Shown here: one piece after another, positions 23,901-34,745 of the stretch
How positions within the stretch are numbered: position 1 is the first letter of the stretch
Layout of the letters: each line of letters opens with the position of its first letter
DNA from: Liriodendron chinense
Lineage: Eukaryota; Streptophyta; Magnoliopsida; Magnoliales; Magnoliaceae
Assembly: GCA_003013855.2 (NCBI GenBank)
Contig: ML058343.1
Span: 1,674,001-1,738,000, forward strand
Direction of reading: 5' to 3'
Length of the DNA stretch: 64,000 bases
The notes under the pieces: model-generated
What the model saw: the letters and a program-made list of their open reading frames with translations, nothing else
Told to the model about the DNA's origin: nothing
Databases searched by the model: none
Made by a program: the position numbers and the translations under genes

Positions 23901-26900
23901 TGATTCCCCATTAGAGCTTAATAAGAAGCTTCGAGTTGATGATGGGAAACTTCTTGATGATCCTCGCATATATCAACGCCTGGTTGGTTGATTGATATAT
24001 TTGACTATTACTCGTCAGTCGTCATGACCTATCTCATGTAGCCAATTTGTAAGTCAATTTATGCATGCTCCTCACTCTAGTCATTTGGAAGCTGTTCGTT
24101 GCATTCTTCACTGCATCAAGTCTTCGCTATTCAGTTATTTCGATGCAGACTGGGTAGGATCTCCTAATGATTGCCATTTTATGACATGATATTGTATTTT
24201 TTTTTTTTCGAAAGAAATCTTGTTACATAGAAGACTAAGAAACAAACTGTTGTTGTGAGATCCAATGATAAGGCCGAGTACCGAGCTATGGCGAATACTG
24301 CATGTGAAATCTTGTGGTTGAAAATCTTTGTCGTTGAGTTAGGATTTCCGGTGACTACTCCTATGCCCATGTGTTGTGATAATCAGGCTGCAATTCATAT
24401 CACTTCCAATCTTGTTTTTCATGAGTGTAGAAAACATACTGAAGCTGATTGTCATTTTATTTTTAAGAAGGTTACTGCTGACATTATCTCTACCCCCTTC
24501 ATGAGGACTATTGAACAACTTGCCGATATCTTCACTTGACGATGTATTCAAAGCAACCTGGGCATGATTGATATGCTTCTGCTTGAGGAGTGTTGTAGTA
24601 TATATGGGCTGCTAGGCCTGTTATTATATGTTTTATTTTTTTTAATTTTTTTTTGGTCTTTTCAGTTTCCAATTTTGCCGTTTACCTTAGGGTTATTTTA
24701 TGTAATTTGGATCTTTTAGTCTTATAAATAAAAAAAGATTGGACATCCAACCCTAGCAATCTTTTCCTTCTTCCAAAACTCTTTTACCTTACACAAATAA
24801 TAGCCAGTATATGCTTAATATGAGAAGTTAGATAGCTAGAGTATTTTGTTCTGAGAAGTCCACATTATGATGAAGATGGCCGGTGAAACTTGAAATCCTA
24901 TTATGAGCAATGTTCAGTCTTGGGAAACAATGTTGCTGTAAAGAAATGTTTATACAGTGAAGAAGTAATAATGAGTTCTCCAAGGCTTGCTTGTGTAAGT
25001 TGATAAACTGATGCAGGACGCCCTAATTATGATGCATGCTCATGAACACATATAATCCAGCAGAAATAAAAGACTAATAATCTAAAAATTCAACATCAAC
25101 CATCATAAACTAAGAAAACCACAAAGAGACATGCAATGGAGCGGGCCATCATCACAACCACGAAGTACGAAATTCAAATAATACATAGGTTGGATCCGGC
25201 GAGTGATGGAACCTCCCGATCTTGCATGGTTATAACCCAAGCCCCCAATGGGAATCACTAGTCCGAGGGATCAAAGGATTTCTTGGATCAGGGATTTGAA
25301 AATCTGAGGAATTGGGGTTTTGGATCAAATTCTTAAATTTAGGGTTTGAGATATAGAAATAGATAATGAAGGAAAAATAAGTTTACCTTAGAAGAAGGTT
25401 GGAAGGGCATAAGAAAAAAAGAGAAGAAAAAGATCGGAGAAGAGAAGATGAAGATCTACAAGAGAGAGAGGGGGAGGAGGCACCAAAAGGCTTTCTTTCA
25501 TTCAATCAATAACATCATGAAAAAGGTTTAGGGCAACACACTTATAAAATTCGGAATTAACATAATTACCAAAATAACCCTACTAACAAAATTTTAAAAA
25601 AAAGACATTTGCACGAAAAAACATACATACACTAACCCAAAACTCAAATAAGTAAAAGTAATAAAATTAAATCAAATCTAAGATGCCCGATGGCCTTCGA
25701 TGATGGCACGATGAAAGTGGGCCACGACGAACCAACGGGCCGATCACATCATCATCGCGATCCAACGGTCCGATTATCTCCTCCAAGCAACTTACACATG
25801 TCTTCCCAAGGTGGGGTCTTCTCAAATGTCTTGGACTACATGTGTAAGGTCTTCGATGCTCCTCAAGTCGCCACAAACAATCCAAGCCCGTCATCATCGA
25901 GCCATAAAGATATAGGTGTCACTCGCCTCCTACGCTGATAAACCCTAAAGGGCTTGATGTCCGCATCATAAACCGTCCCTGTGCGTCATCTATTTTAAGA
26001 AAGATATATGCAACCTTAGACTGATCTTTGACAATTTTCATTTCACAATTCATTCCGTTGTTCTTGCAGCGTATTAAGATCGAGGGAATCAGAAGTGATG
26101 CATGTTTCAAGAAAAACTACATGGCTGTTAGACATGGTGAAGAGGAAGAAGTTAGTTTGGATGATGTCCGTGCTGTTTTCGATGACATCGAGGTTGGTGT
26201 GCTGTTCTTGCATTCTTCTTGCATAATCTTTGGTCTAATTTCATATTTCAGTGTTGGCTATGCTTCTTATTTCTATCAATCAAATTTCTCAGCCAGAGCG
26301 CATTACTGAAAGCGAGTAACGGATGGTTCTTAGGCTACTTCATTTCTTAGCATGGAAGAATCCAATCTTATCATTCTCTGTCATGCATTTTATGTAAATC
26401 CTCGTCCCCACTGTTTATATTTAGCTGTACTTTGCAGGCTCAGTATGTATCCGAGCAGAAGGAAGTACATGAAAGTGGTCCTCTGATAATGAATGCTTTT
26501 GAGATGATTACTTTATCTCAAGGGTTGAATCTTTCAGCATTGTTTGACAGGCGTCAGGTACAACTTCACACATTTCAATATTTTTGCAGCAATAGGACTT
26601 ACATATAACTCCCAGCATGCATGTTCAATCTTAGTGCAATGAAAGTTTGATTAACAAATTAAGCATGTTTGGACTTTGGTTGTCAAAGTAAAACTTGCCA
26701 GAATTTGTGATTGTTGAAGATTAAAGTGATTCTTTTAGTACTTGCTTAGGTTTGGTGGTTTGTTCATAGACATTTGTCTGCTCAATATGATCCTGTAAAC
26801 ATGGCTTCACAGTTCTTATTAGTGTCATTTATTTAGATGATTTTTTGTATTTATATAAGATACTGCATGCTTGCCAGCAACTTGGCATTTGTCAGCTCTC

Positions 26901-29900
26901 TTAGTCCTGTTGTACCACACATGATCTTGTATGACAGTAGATTTAGAAAATCCACTGGCTTCTGCAAGTATTGTGGATGTTTGTCGGTGGCACCAAGGGA
27001 AAAAGAGGAACCTCCTAATTGTTGTGGCTCATCAAGTTCAAGGGAAAAGAAACAAATAGAAGCTTTGGTTAGAAAAATCCAATTTAGATTTCTCTTTGGG
27101 AAATGCTGAAGTGATCTGCGACTGAGAAGGAATTCAATGCACAGATTACAAAGTAGCATGCATGTTTGATATCCTGGTCATTCATTAGGATATCCTGGCA
27201 TACATGTTTGATATCCTGGCACATCATGAAGATGTCATTACCCAAAATCAAGCTAGTCCACTTCTCAGGAGCAACACATGTTTGTCAAATGTCAAATATA
27301 GGCGTTGGCCTCTTTCAAACCATCCATTTTTAACATGGACATGTGCTTCACCTGATGAGTGGACTGCCCTGATTTTTTAGTCAGGGCATGTTAATAGTGC
27401 ACCCCACGTGGGGAATGTCCTGGATCATGCTCATTTGTACCATTCAGGCATGTGCTCTGCATCACCTATTCAGTCTCTCCTCTGGAAAAGTGCTTTAGAA
27501 TTTCTCCTTTCTTTCAATCACTAGTGTTTAACCCAGGAATGTAAGCGGACCTACAGTTTGAACTTGGGTACTGCTGCATAGTTGCAAGTTAGGTTTTGTT
27601 AGATACATTTTGCATGCAGTTCTCTTGGGAAACCTAGTGGAATCCAGTTTATTGGTTTATTTCCCATATGCTTGTTTGATTCATGGCATTGATTGCCAAG
27701 TTCACAGACTTCAATTAGTTCAATTTGTGGCTGATTCTTTTTGTTTGCAAAGCAGATTTTGAGTCTCATTACATGTGTTGCTCTCAAGTCCTCTCGAGCA
27801 ACTTTTGATTCATCTCACACGAGATCTGTTAACCAACGAACGAATTCTATAGGATTGGAACCTCCAAACCAATGATGGACTCTTGACAACTTTAAGGGCA
27901 CCAAATTTGTGAATTCTATTTGTTCAATTCTGACCAAAATGGAGAAGTGATTCGCAACACATTTCCAATCATTTTGTTTTGCCTGATTCAAATCACAAAG
28001 GGTAAGTTGTCGGACTTGGCAACATTGTACTAGTCTATTCTACGACCCTGTCTTCCAACACTTACAGCTGTTTTTATTCTACCGTGTTTTATATGGTGAG
28101 AGCATTATTTCCAAACAATGAGTGAATCGGCACACACTATAATATACTTCTCAATATGATAATCTTATTGCCTTCTTTATGAGATTACAAATCTTCATGT
28201 TCCATATATCCTTTTTTCTTTTAATATAAGATTCATGAATTTCAATTCATTTTCGTGTTATTTCAGAAGTAGCAATCATGCATTCATTGTGCTCACCTCA
28301 CGTGGAGTTGTCCTCACACAAAATTCAAAACTACTAGGGGTTGTGCCTACGCGACATACTGATATAAGGGGGGGCTGTGGGGGTGGTAATGTTGTTTCCT
28401 ATGTTCCATCCCACTCCACATCTCTTTTCACCGTTTCTTGAATTAATCTGAATTGGAACAGATTCTGTGTTGACTTAATCATGTCATGCGCTACTTGGCG
28501 ATGGTTTACCTAAAAGTGAAATATTTGGTCTATAGAGGCTGGCTGGAGTAATCTACTTTATTGCATTGCTCCCTGGAACCCTAATTGGCGATGGTTTACC
28601 TAAAAGTGAATGACTTGGGTTTTACCGTTGGAATACTTCTGCAGCTTTCATGGGTATGAACTTTTATGTCTGATGATTCTTGGATGTTGAGTCCAGCCAC
28701 ACACTTGACAAATAATCATACATGATATGTATAACAATTGCAGATCAGAAGTCCATGGTACTTAAGACTTACAACTTCCTCAAATCTAGTTATGGTTTTT
28801 TTTAATTCTGACGAACAATCTGTTGGTTGAATGTGGTTTGCGGCTGATTGTGTGCATCTGCGTCGTAAAAAAATAAAATCTGTTGGTTGAAAACTTAAGT
28901 AAAAAAATTGTTCGTGGTATTCCTTCCTTTTGTGTTTTTGATGTAGCCATAAGAAAGGGACTTAGGAGGATTTAGATCTGGACTTCCTTCCGTTCATGTT
29001 TGGTGTGGAATTCATTTCATTCATGTTTTGATGTAGAGGAATTTGAATTCCTCTCTATATGCCATGCGATTGACAACTGAGGACCAAAAGGGGCTGTGGA
29101 TACAATACAACAACCTTCTAGTTACTAGAACTTGAAAAGGACTAGAAATAAACAATTCTAAAAGGAAAATTTTAACACGATTAGATTAAATCCAATAACA
29201 TAAGATGTTACAATAGGCTACAGATCTTCTTAGGATGCTCTCGAAAGAAGACTCAAAATTTCCATTCATAAAAACAAAACTATAAATTACTCCTATTTAC
29301 TTCTCATTGGACCATGAATACTAGCCATATTCCTAAACTTGCAATAAAAGAGAACATTTACACAAGGAAACTACATAAAACCCCACTATAACTCCTTGCA
29401 AACTCATATGGGCTATATACACAGCCATATGGAGTATACATGCTGCATGGTATTTATAGTAATATGCCCCATAAATAGCATCCGATTGGACATGCAAGCC
29501 CCACAATCCAACCAGTTGGCCTATAGAACCATCTGGTTGGATTTGTGGATCCAGAGTCCAATTTGACACTCAAAAGTGGCTCCCTGTTGCATGTATTATG
29601 TGGGATCCGCTTTGGACCTTCTTTCATACAGGATTATGTAAAATGAAACTCCTTTTCTTTCAGGATTATGTAAAACGGCAAACCCGCTTTGTCTCGTGCA
29701 AACCTGCAAAAACCATTATATCAACTATTGAAGTTGTTGCAGAATCCATGGGGCTGAAGGTCCATTCTCGTAACTACAAGGTATGATCGAAGAAGCTGAT
29801 AATTTTTCTACATTTACTTCACTAGCAAACCCCAGATTTTGTGCTCGAAGATTGAGTGCTACATGTGATTTGTTATTCCAATATTCTTGATTTATAAACA

Positions 29901-32807
29901 TTGGATGTGAGACCATCACGGGTGAAGCTTTTTATGCTTTCCATGGGGAATACATGGTTTGACATTTTGTCTATTCACCAGTTACCGTACTGTAGTCACT
30001 GATTCTGTTTCAAGAAAAATGACAAACTGTCTTGTCCCTCTGGGCCAAGTGTAGTAGATACGAGTCATAGTTGTAAATACTCAGCTTGAGGAGTAATTTG
30101 TTATGATCCCAAGGGTTTAAGAGCCTAACTTTACATGTTCCATCAGTCCTGGGGCTTTTGGTGCATTGGTTAGATTCTTAACAAATGGTATTAGAGCCAA
30201 CACCATGTCTCATGTTCGAGTCACGGAAGGGGCGACCTGTGGAAAGGGCAACCTGGACCAAAGTGAAAGCCGCCACGGTGTGGAAAGGGCTACCTGAGCA
30301 ACCAGAGTGCAGCCACCATGCCCTGGAAAGGGCTACCTGGAATAGAGGCCAGAGTGAGTGCTGCCACAGAGTGGGCCACCATGGATGTCGGCTTCGGAGC
30401 GTGGTGGAATGTTACGATCCCAAGGGTTTAAGAGCCTAATTTTACACGTTCCATCAGTCTTGGGGCTTTTGGCGCATTGGCTAGGTTCTTAAAATAATTC
30501 GTGGACCTTGCCTTGATAATTGGTATTGGGGTCTCCACTCACGCCTTCTGGATGCGACCTCTTTCCGCCCTTGCTTCATTTGGTTCTATTGGAATCAGTA
30601 TCACCATTCAGCAGTTTCCCTTTCCTGCCTTGACCGTGAAGACACTGGACTACCATTGCAAATTCCCAACTCTGGTACAGACAGATTGTCCGTGGTGGGT
30701 TAGCAGCTTATTCATTAAATCTTCAACTTTCTTAGGACTACCAGGCTTGGAAATTCTTTCAACATCTTTTTAAAGTGTTACCCCCTTATGTTGTATAACT
30801 TTGTGCTGCTCGAGCTAGAAGACAAAGCTTAGATGAACAAGATAGATGAGAAATGTCTGTGGCTGTTTCATACCCATTATATCTCATTTTCATACATACA
30901 GCTCTGACCCATTTATGTTCCATTAACACACTCAGGACCTTCCAAATGTTATTGATGATTAGGCATGAGAGGTAACTAGTTAGTCACAGAAGCTCAATAT
31001 TGGGTTGACCTCGACTAATTGGCTGATGCATGTTATTTGGTCACGTTGTGTTGTCCAAAAGATGTTATTAGCCACTATAGAGTATTAGCTTAATGGAGGC
31101 TAATCAGCTAGAAGAGCATTTGTTAAAGGCAGTTGCATCAATGTTATTTATCCCAAGTCGTGATGTTTTGATCTCTCTTCCATCATCATTCTGCAGATGA
31201 GACTCGAAGGCATTTCCGCAAATAAGACTGGTCAGTTTGCAGTTGTCTTGGAGGTATATATCCGAATCTCACTCTTCCCACGAGAATACTTTGCTTACTA
31301 AAGTCATGTTTGGATGCACTACTGAGTATGATAGTATGATAAAAAGGAAATAACCAGATTGCAACTTCCTTCCACTTGTTTCCAAATTGCAAGTTTGAAT
31401 TGAAAGGAATACCATTACAGTTTGAGGGCTACTTCCTCATTAAAATGTTTAGGAAACATCATTTTGTCTCTTCCTCTTGATTAAACTGAATGTTTTCAAT
31501 TTGGTTTGCTTTTTGCATCCAAATGCAGCCTAAAAATATTGGTTGTGGTTTTACTTGGCAGGTTTTTGAAGTGGCGCCATCTCTTTTCATGGTAGACGTT
31601 CGGAAGGCTGCAGGCGACACCCTCGAATATCACAAGGTCAGTCTGCATTTCTTTTGGCCATGAATCTTACTTCCTCTTTTCAATCCTGCCTAAATAGAAA
31701 CTCCTGCTATCATGATTCATATGTTTCTTAAAAGATAAAAGTTGCTTTCTCACTCCAAATTGGTATAGGAATTTCAACACTAAAATAAAAAGGATGGAAT
31801 TCCAGTGAGTGAATCTTCTAGTTGAACAAGCCACACGTTTTTGTTCATTTCCTAGCTGCCACATAACTTGGGCACTTGCCAATTGGACTGTCAATCTGGG
31901 TTGGGGATTGGGCAAAGGTCAGTCCAGACCCCTGTTTATTTATCAGGCCTAGGATCCTGGATTGGGCCTGGCCCGTAGGCCTACAGTCATGCCCGAGCCT
32001 GGTCTATGTCTGCCAAAAATGACCCTTGGGTTGGATCATGCTTTTAGACCGTGTGCCTTGAAAGAAATAGTTGTCAAGTCCAACCAGGGCCTTGGCCTGT
32101 TATATCTGCCCTGAAAACTAGGCCCAGGTACCTTTTCTCATCCTAATATTGAGGACCAAGCCATGGCGACTATGCCTGGAAAACCAGCTCGTTAGCCTGG
32201 CCCATTACAGCCCTACCTGTCGATGTGTGTCCCATGCCTCTTTCTGAATCTGCAGATTACCTGTGAAACTCACTGGTGAGATTGATTCAGTCCCGACCCG
32301 ACAAGACTCGTTGAGTCGGCTTGCTGACTCGACCACCTAGACAGCTCGTGCTGACTTGAGCCAAGTTATTTGCCTGGTCAAAGTCTTTTTCTGTAAAAGA
32401 AAAAAAAAGACAAAAAAAAAAAAAAAAAAAAATCCTCAACGATCATGGCACTTGCTGTGCTGCTGTTTCATCATTCATTGTTTTAATACTTACTATGGAA
32501 CTGCTTCAGATATTCACCAGTGCACATGTTTACTTCAAAAATTAAATATCCAGTCAAGTCAAAAACCCGGTCAGGTCTTCATATCAACCCGACTCATCTG
32601 GATATTGGGTTGACTCGAGTTTTTGGGCTCTCTAACCATGGTTAATATAGAGCGTCCTTGTTGCTGACACATTACTATTCTCAGACTGATGGTTGTTGTA
32701 ATTGCATTGTGCAGTTTTACAAGAATTTCTGCAGTAAGCTTGAAAATATCATCTGGAAGCAGGAGGGAACTGCGAAATCTGATCTGCTCAAATCTGGGAG
32801 TCGCTGA
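11773..32807 (+). CDS. CIPK8: CBL-interacting protein kinase, CIPK8-type (SnRK3)
   Basis: This Ser/Thr kinase is activated by calcium-loaded CBL sensors. Exons: 11773-11931, 14398-14460, 14603-14674, 15314-15421, 15515-15589, 15690-15743, 17947-18072, 19001-19090, 26070-26192, 26438-26557, 29664-29780, 31197-31253, 31562-31636, 32715-32807 (443 codons plus stop). All introns are GT-AG and phase 0. Visible parts: GEGTFAKVKF glycine loop, Lys38 (VAMK), Glu57, YHRDLK (Asp132), SDFG (Asp150), HTTCGTPNYVAPE activation segment, NAF (309-311) in NAFEMITLSQGLNLSALF, then a phosphatase-interaction region from about 338. Arabidopsis CIPK8 is 445 residues, and MVDQIKREISIMK, DLPTLY and KFYKxFCSKL point to CIPK8 rather than CIPK3, 9 or 23. 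CIPK8 is linked to nitrate and salt signalling in Arabidopsis. Oddity: Cys261 stands where a conserved Trp (xxWFxK) is usual. Several introns carry transposons. Confidence 0.95.
11952..11988. repeat. (CT)n microsatellite just inside intron 1
   Basis: It begins about 20 bp after the exon 1 donor site and is a slightly imperfect CT run. Confidence 0.9.
13080..13180 (-). repeat. poly(T) run with retroposon-like segment
   Basis: A run of about 26 T at 13085-13109 is followed by a 60-bp segment that on the minus strand reads CCGGGTGCGGGCTCATTGGG... and then the A run. It could be a retroposon 3' end; no family was identified. Confidence 0.3.
13388..13510 (-). mobile_element. tRNA-derived SINE remnant in intron 1
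   Basis: Minus strand: a box A-like CATCAGTGGTAGACAGAGTG, about 35 bp later a box B-like GGTTTAAGCCC, and an A-rich tail (AAAAAGAAAAAGAAAAGG) at 13388-13430. Similar order to the copies at 3236 and 34619. Confidence 0.5.
13893..14180. mobile_element. hAT-type MITE in CIPK8 intron 1
   Basis: The 288-bp element has inverted ends CAAGGTATTCC...GGAATACCTTG and a perfect 8-bp target duplication TTGGAGAC at 13885-13892 and 14181-14188, which fits the hAT superfamily. The interior is rich in 'gtaacgg / ccgttac' words. A related interior occurs in the insertion at 22392-22582. Confidence 0.85.
15855..17016. mobile_element. 1.16-kb TIR element in CIPK8 intron 6
   Basis: The left end at 15855 and right end at 17016 form an imperfect ~40-bp inverted repeat. 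Its inner 21 bases (15873-15893 and 16978-16998) match perfectly, with core AGGATTTTGAATCCT, itself nearly palindromic. The element has no coding capacity and no clear target duplication. Long TIRs suggest a non-autonomous MULE, but this is not established. Confidence 0.6.
19930..20581. mobile_element. MITE of the 'AGGGCTG' family in intron 8
   Basis: Ends TAGGGCTGTAAACGG and, inverted, TAGGGCTGGCAATGG frame 652 bp of AT-rich DNA. Related ends occur at 31884-32215 and 40464-40566. No clean target duplication is seen. Confidence 0.55.
20782..21009 (+). repeat. left LTR of the intron 8 copia element
   Basis: 228 bp from TGTTG to ATA (the expected ACA is changed). A TATA-like 'cttataaataaaag' is near 20937-20950. 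Confidence 0.9.
21605..22320 (+). pseudogene. gag remnant of the intron 8 copia element
   Basis: It reads MASLSRSETIDSINS, then GGKQKLGYIDGNIPEP, DISYGDWKSNNLLVMSRFLNS, YNIYQEIGTLRREH and LLEGLSSELEPVR, the usual order of a Retrotran_gag/UBN2-type capsid. Stops at about 21933 and 22129 and one frameshift disable it. The basic C-terminal part is split by a MITE-like insertion at 22392. Confidence 0.85.
22392..22582. mobile_element. MITE-like insertion nested in the copia gag region
   Basis: About 190 bp rich in 'gtaacgg/ccgttac' words interrupts the Arg/Gly-rich gag tail. The host word CAAGGT occurs on both sides (22386-22391 and 22583-22588), and joining the flanks restores continuous gag-like sequence. 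The interior resembles the hAT MITE at 13893-14180. If the duplication is 8 bp it carries one mismatch. Confidence 0.65.
22970..23230 (+). pseudogene. protease remnant of the intron 8 copia element
   Basis: VIDSRATSYMT corresponds to the copia DSGAT(D/S)HMT active site with Gly replaced by Arg. FLLVPKISFNLLAMSMITKDLN and VTFFPDHCVF follow, as in copia proteases. Confidence 0.75.
23737..24540 (+). pseudogene. reverse transcriptase C-terminus and RNase H remnant
   Basis: YIKDFGLLKYFLGIGVSYSKKGIVLSQRKYAFNIL and DSPLELNKKL are the end of a copia reverse transcriptase. NDKAEYRAMANTACEILWLK, CCDNQAAIHITSN and EADCHFIFKKV...TIEQLADIFT are the RNase H. Stops and a poly(T) stretch near 24193 disrupt it. 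Confidence 0.85.
24591..24793 (+). repeat. right LTR of the intron 8 copia element
   Basis: 203 bp, TGTTG...TTACA. It aligns with the left LTR but lacks a ~25-bp 'gggcctctgg' stretch. Confidence 0.9.
25009..25968 (-). mobile_element. solo LTR in CIPK8 intron 8
   Basis: A 960-bp stretch has inverted termini TGATGC...GCATCA and is flanked by the 5-bp duplication TAAAC (25004-25008 and 25969-25973), the footprint of an LTR element reduced by recombination between its LTRs. It contains no coding part. Minus orientation is suggested by a TATA-like 'ttataag' near 25545 and a transcribed-looking pyrimidine-rich stretch after it. It ends only 101 bp before exon 9. Confidence 0.85.
28485..28620. repeat. 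short spaced direct repeat in intron 10
   Basis: 'ggcgatggtttacctaaaag' occurs at about 28496 and 28585. Nothing else is recognised in the ~3.1-kb intron 10 apart from AT-rich DNA and a segment at 29490-29560 rich in 'ccaaccagttgg'-type words. Confidence 0.6.
30099..30494 (+). mobile_element. TRIM (miniature LTR element) in CIPK8 intron 11
   Basis: Two 85-bp LTRs, 30099-30183 and 30410-30494, both open with TGTTAYGATCCCAAGGG. The left ends TTCTTAACA and the right TTCTTAAAA. A perfect 5-bp duplication TAATT lies at 30094-30098 and 30495-30499. A Met-type primer site TGGTATTAGAGCC follows the left LTR at 30186-30198, and a purine tract GTGGTGGAA precedes the right LTR. The 226-bp interior has no frame of note and carries three copies of a 'ggaaagggcWacctg' word. 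It depends on another element for mobilisation. Confidence 0.9.
31884..32215. mobile_element. MITE of the 'AGGGCTG' family in intron 13
   Basis: Left end GGACTGTCAATCTGGG pairs with the inverted right end TAGGGCTGTAATGGG. The interior is rich in 'ggcctggcccgtaggcc'-type words. Confidence 0.5.
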
Positions 32808-33264
32808 TCTGGTTTTCTTGGTGTGATGCACTTCGGCAAGCATGCAACAGAACCTGGCAATGAGGAATTATAGGGGTCCCAAGGCATCGGTACGTGGCTA
32901 GTGTCCTGATTCTTCTGGAATGTACAAGCAGGTCCGATTGTTTGGTGACCCAGATGGTTGGTATGATGGGGCCCATTGTGGACAGGGATGCTTCAAAAAT
33001 CTCCATGGTTGGATGATCCTAGCTATCAAATTATTAGCCTCTTTTTTTTTTCCTGCACCATTGCTGTGGCTTTTTCTGGGCCTCTATTTGAAGGTCTCTA
33101 ATGAAAGGTCTGGGATAACATAGGCAGATTTTCGGGGCAGCTCTGATCACGTTAGACCAATTAGGTCAACAGTATGGGTCACTGAAAATCGGGCTCCACT
33201 TGCACAAACCGATGCATTCGGACGCAATTCACCTAATGTTGCTTCAAGATCCTATTTTTCTGAG

Positions 33265-33265
<1 letters not shown>

Positions 33266-33317
<52 letters not shown>
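33266..33317. repeat. (TA)26 microsatellite
   Basis: An uninterrupted TA run about 460 bp downstream of the CIPK stop codon, possibly within or near its 3' untranslated region. Confidence 0.95.
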
Positions 33318-33322
<5 letters not shown>

Positions 33323-33639
33323 ATGTTCGGCTTCTATGAGCACATTGTGTTGTTTGTACACAAACATCACTGCATTGGGCATGAGCGAATCAGCTGAGTA
33401 CAGCAGCTCAAAATATCGTTACTCAAATTACTAGTGTCCAGCGTGTTATATTTGTTAGCCAACCTGTTTGATATGTGTTGATAATCAGTATAGGATATCA
33501 GCCGATTTCTCAACCATGCCATCATTAGTAAAGGAGATTATTGCGGAACGTTCTTCCTTCATTGCTGAAACTGTTAATATATGTTTGTATTCATGTATCT
33601 GTGGATTTTAATGAAGAATGGGGAGGCCAGATCCACTAA

Positions 33640-34084
33640 AAAGTCTTGTGGGTTAAGCTTAGCCTACAACGTGATGTGTGGGGCCCAGCGTGCTCTGTGC
33701 ATGACATCCAGTGTCCATGATGTGCGCCCCCTCATGTTCTCCTTAGTGCCCAAGAATTAGGCGGATCCAAAACTCAGCTGGGCCACACCACAGGGAACAG
33801 TTGGGATGAGGATTTACACCGTTAAAATCCTTCCAGATTGTGTATGCCATCCAATCGATTCGGAAAATGCACCTCACCAGGATGAATGGACACCCCAAAA
33901 ATCATGCTGGTCCAAAACTCATGTGGGCCACATGATTTGGGAGTGATTTTATGGTGTGGACCACCTGAATTTTTGGGCTCCAAGTAGAACATAAGGGGGC
34001 ACCCATGATGGATGGATCAGATGTCATGCACACATCACAGTGGCCCACATCGCGTCATAGGTTGACCTTAACCCACAAAGCTTT
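33640..34084. mobile_element. foldback MITE
   Basis: The left arm from AAAGTCTTGTGGGTTAAGC is mirrored by the right end ...CTTAACCCACAAAGCTTT. Pairing continues inward through GATGTG, GCATGACATC and on to the centre, so most of the 445 bp is one imperfect palindrome. It belongs to the family seen at 38664, 39102 and 40068. Confidence 0.75.
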
Positions 34085-34618
34085 GACGTGGTTCCCGCCT
34101 CAAGAATGGGAGGTTGGATCTCATTTCAAAGTCTTAATTTTGATTTGAATTTTGATGATATTGATCAAAGCAAGACCGAAATCTGTAACATGTGCTGTTC
34201 AGGCAACTTCAAAATTAGAATGCCAAACAAGCAGTGCAATTTGGCTGGCATGTTGCAGACCTGGCTCAACTCCAGTCTGCTATCAGCTGTTTTAGGCTAT
34301 CCTTGAGGCCTCTGGTTGGACCTGGACCTGGGATTTGGTCCAATAGCTAAATAAGCAGGATCTGTGCGGTGCGGAGTATTTGGCCGGTGAGCCTACCCTG
34401 GTCCTTGTTTGATTAGAAGTCCCTGATGAAACGATTGAGCAGGATTGATATATTACATCATATCTACCTGAACAATGAATGTCAACGTCTCATCATCAGA
34501 CTGATTTGCAATAGTTCTCTTTCCTCAGCTCATGGGCTGGACCAGACATTCTTTGGCCCGGTGCTGCTCAGTCCATTTGTAGCCGTTGAGAAAACAAATC
34601 TCGCAAACCCAGCCCATC

Positions 34619-34745
34619 TATCTTTTTTTTTTTTTTTTACACACACTTGCACTCACGCCGTAGTGGGATTTCACCAACCATGGGTATCGAACCCCAAACC
34701 TTGTGTTGAAACTCTCGGGAGTCTACCACCGAGGCAAGGATAAGA
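34619..34745 (-). mobile_element. tRNA-derived SINE with poly(A) tail
   Basis: Minus strand: box A-like CCTCGGTGGTAGACTCC, an exact box B consensus GGTTCGATACC (34683-34693), GGTGAAATCCCACTACGG, then a tail of A (T on the given strand at 34621-34638). The tRNA-like head cannot fold as a full tRNA, so it is a SINE rather than a tRNA gene. Confidence 0.75.

Larger units (their letters stand above)
20782..24793 (+). mobile_element. Ty1/copia retrotransposon, internally deleted, in CIPK8 intron 8
   Basis: LTRs are at 20782-21009 and 24591-24793. The target duplication CAAAT is at 20777-20781 and 24794-24798. The primer site TGGTATCAGAGC follows the left LTR at 21010-21021, and CTTGAGGAG precedes the right LTR. 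Coding remnants in order: Gag (~21600-22300), protease (~22970-23230, VIDSRAT for DSGAT), the end of reverse transcriptase (~23737-23991) and RNase H (~24240-24540). The integrase core and most of reverse transcriptase are missing, and stops and frameshifts are frequent. LTR divergence and deletions indicate an old insertion. It lies in sense with the host gene. Confidence 0.9.

Noticed and set aside
26837..27159. Overlapping ~90-100 codon frames in intron 10
   Set aside because: Intronic, no motif, overlapping on both strands; chance open frames.
34619..34745. tRNA gene suggested by an exact box B
   Set aside because: No acceptor stem or anticodon arm can be drawn, and a poly(A) tail follows; a SINE explains it better.
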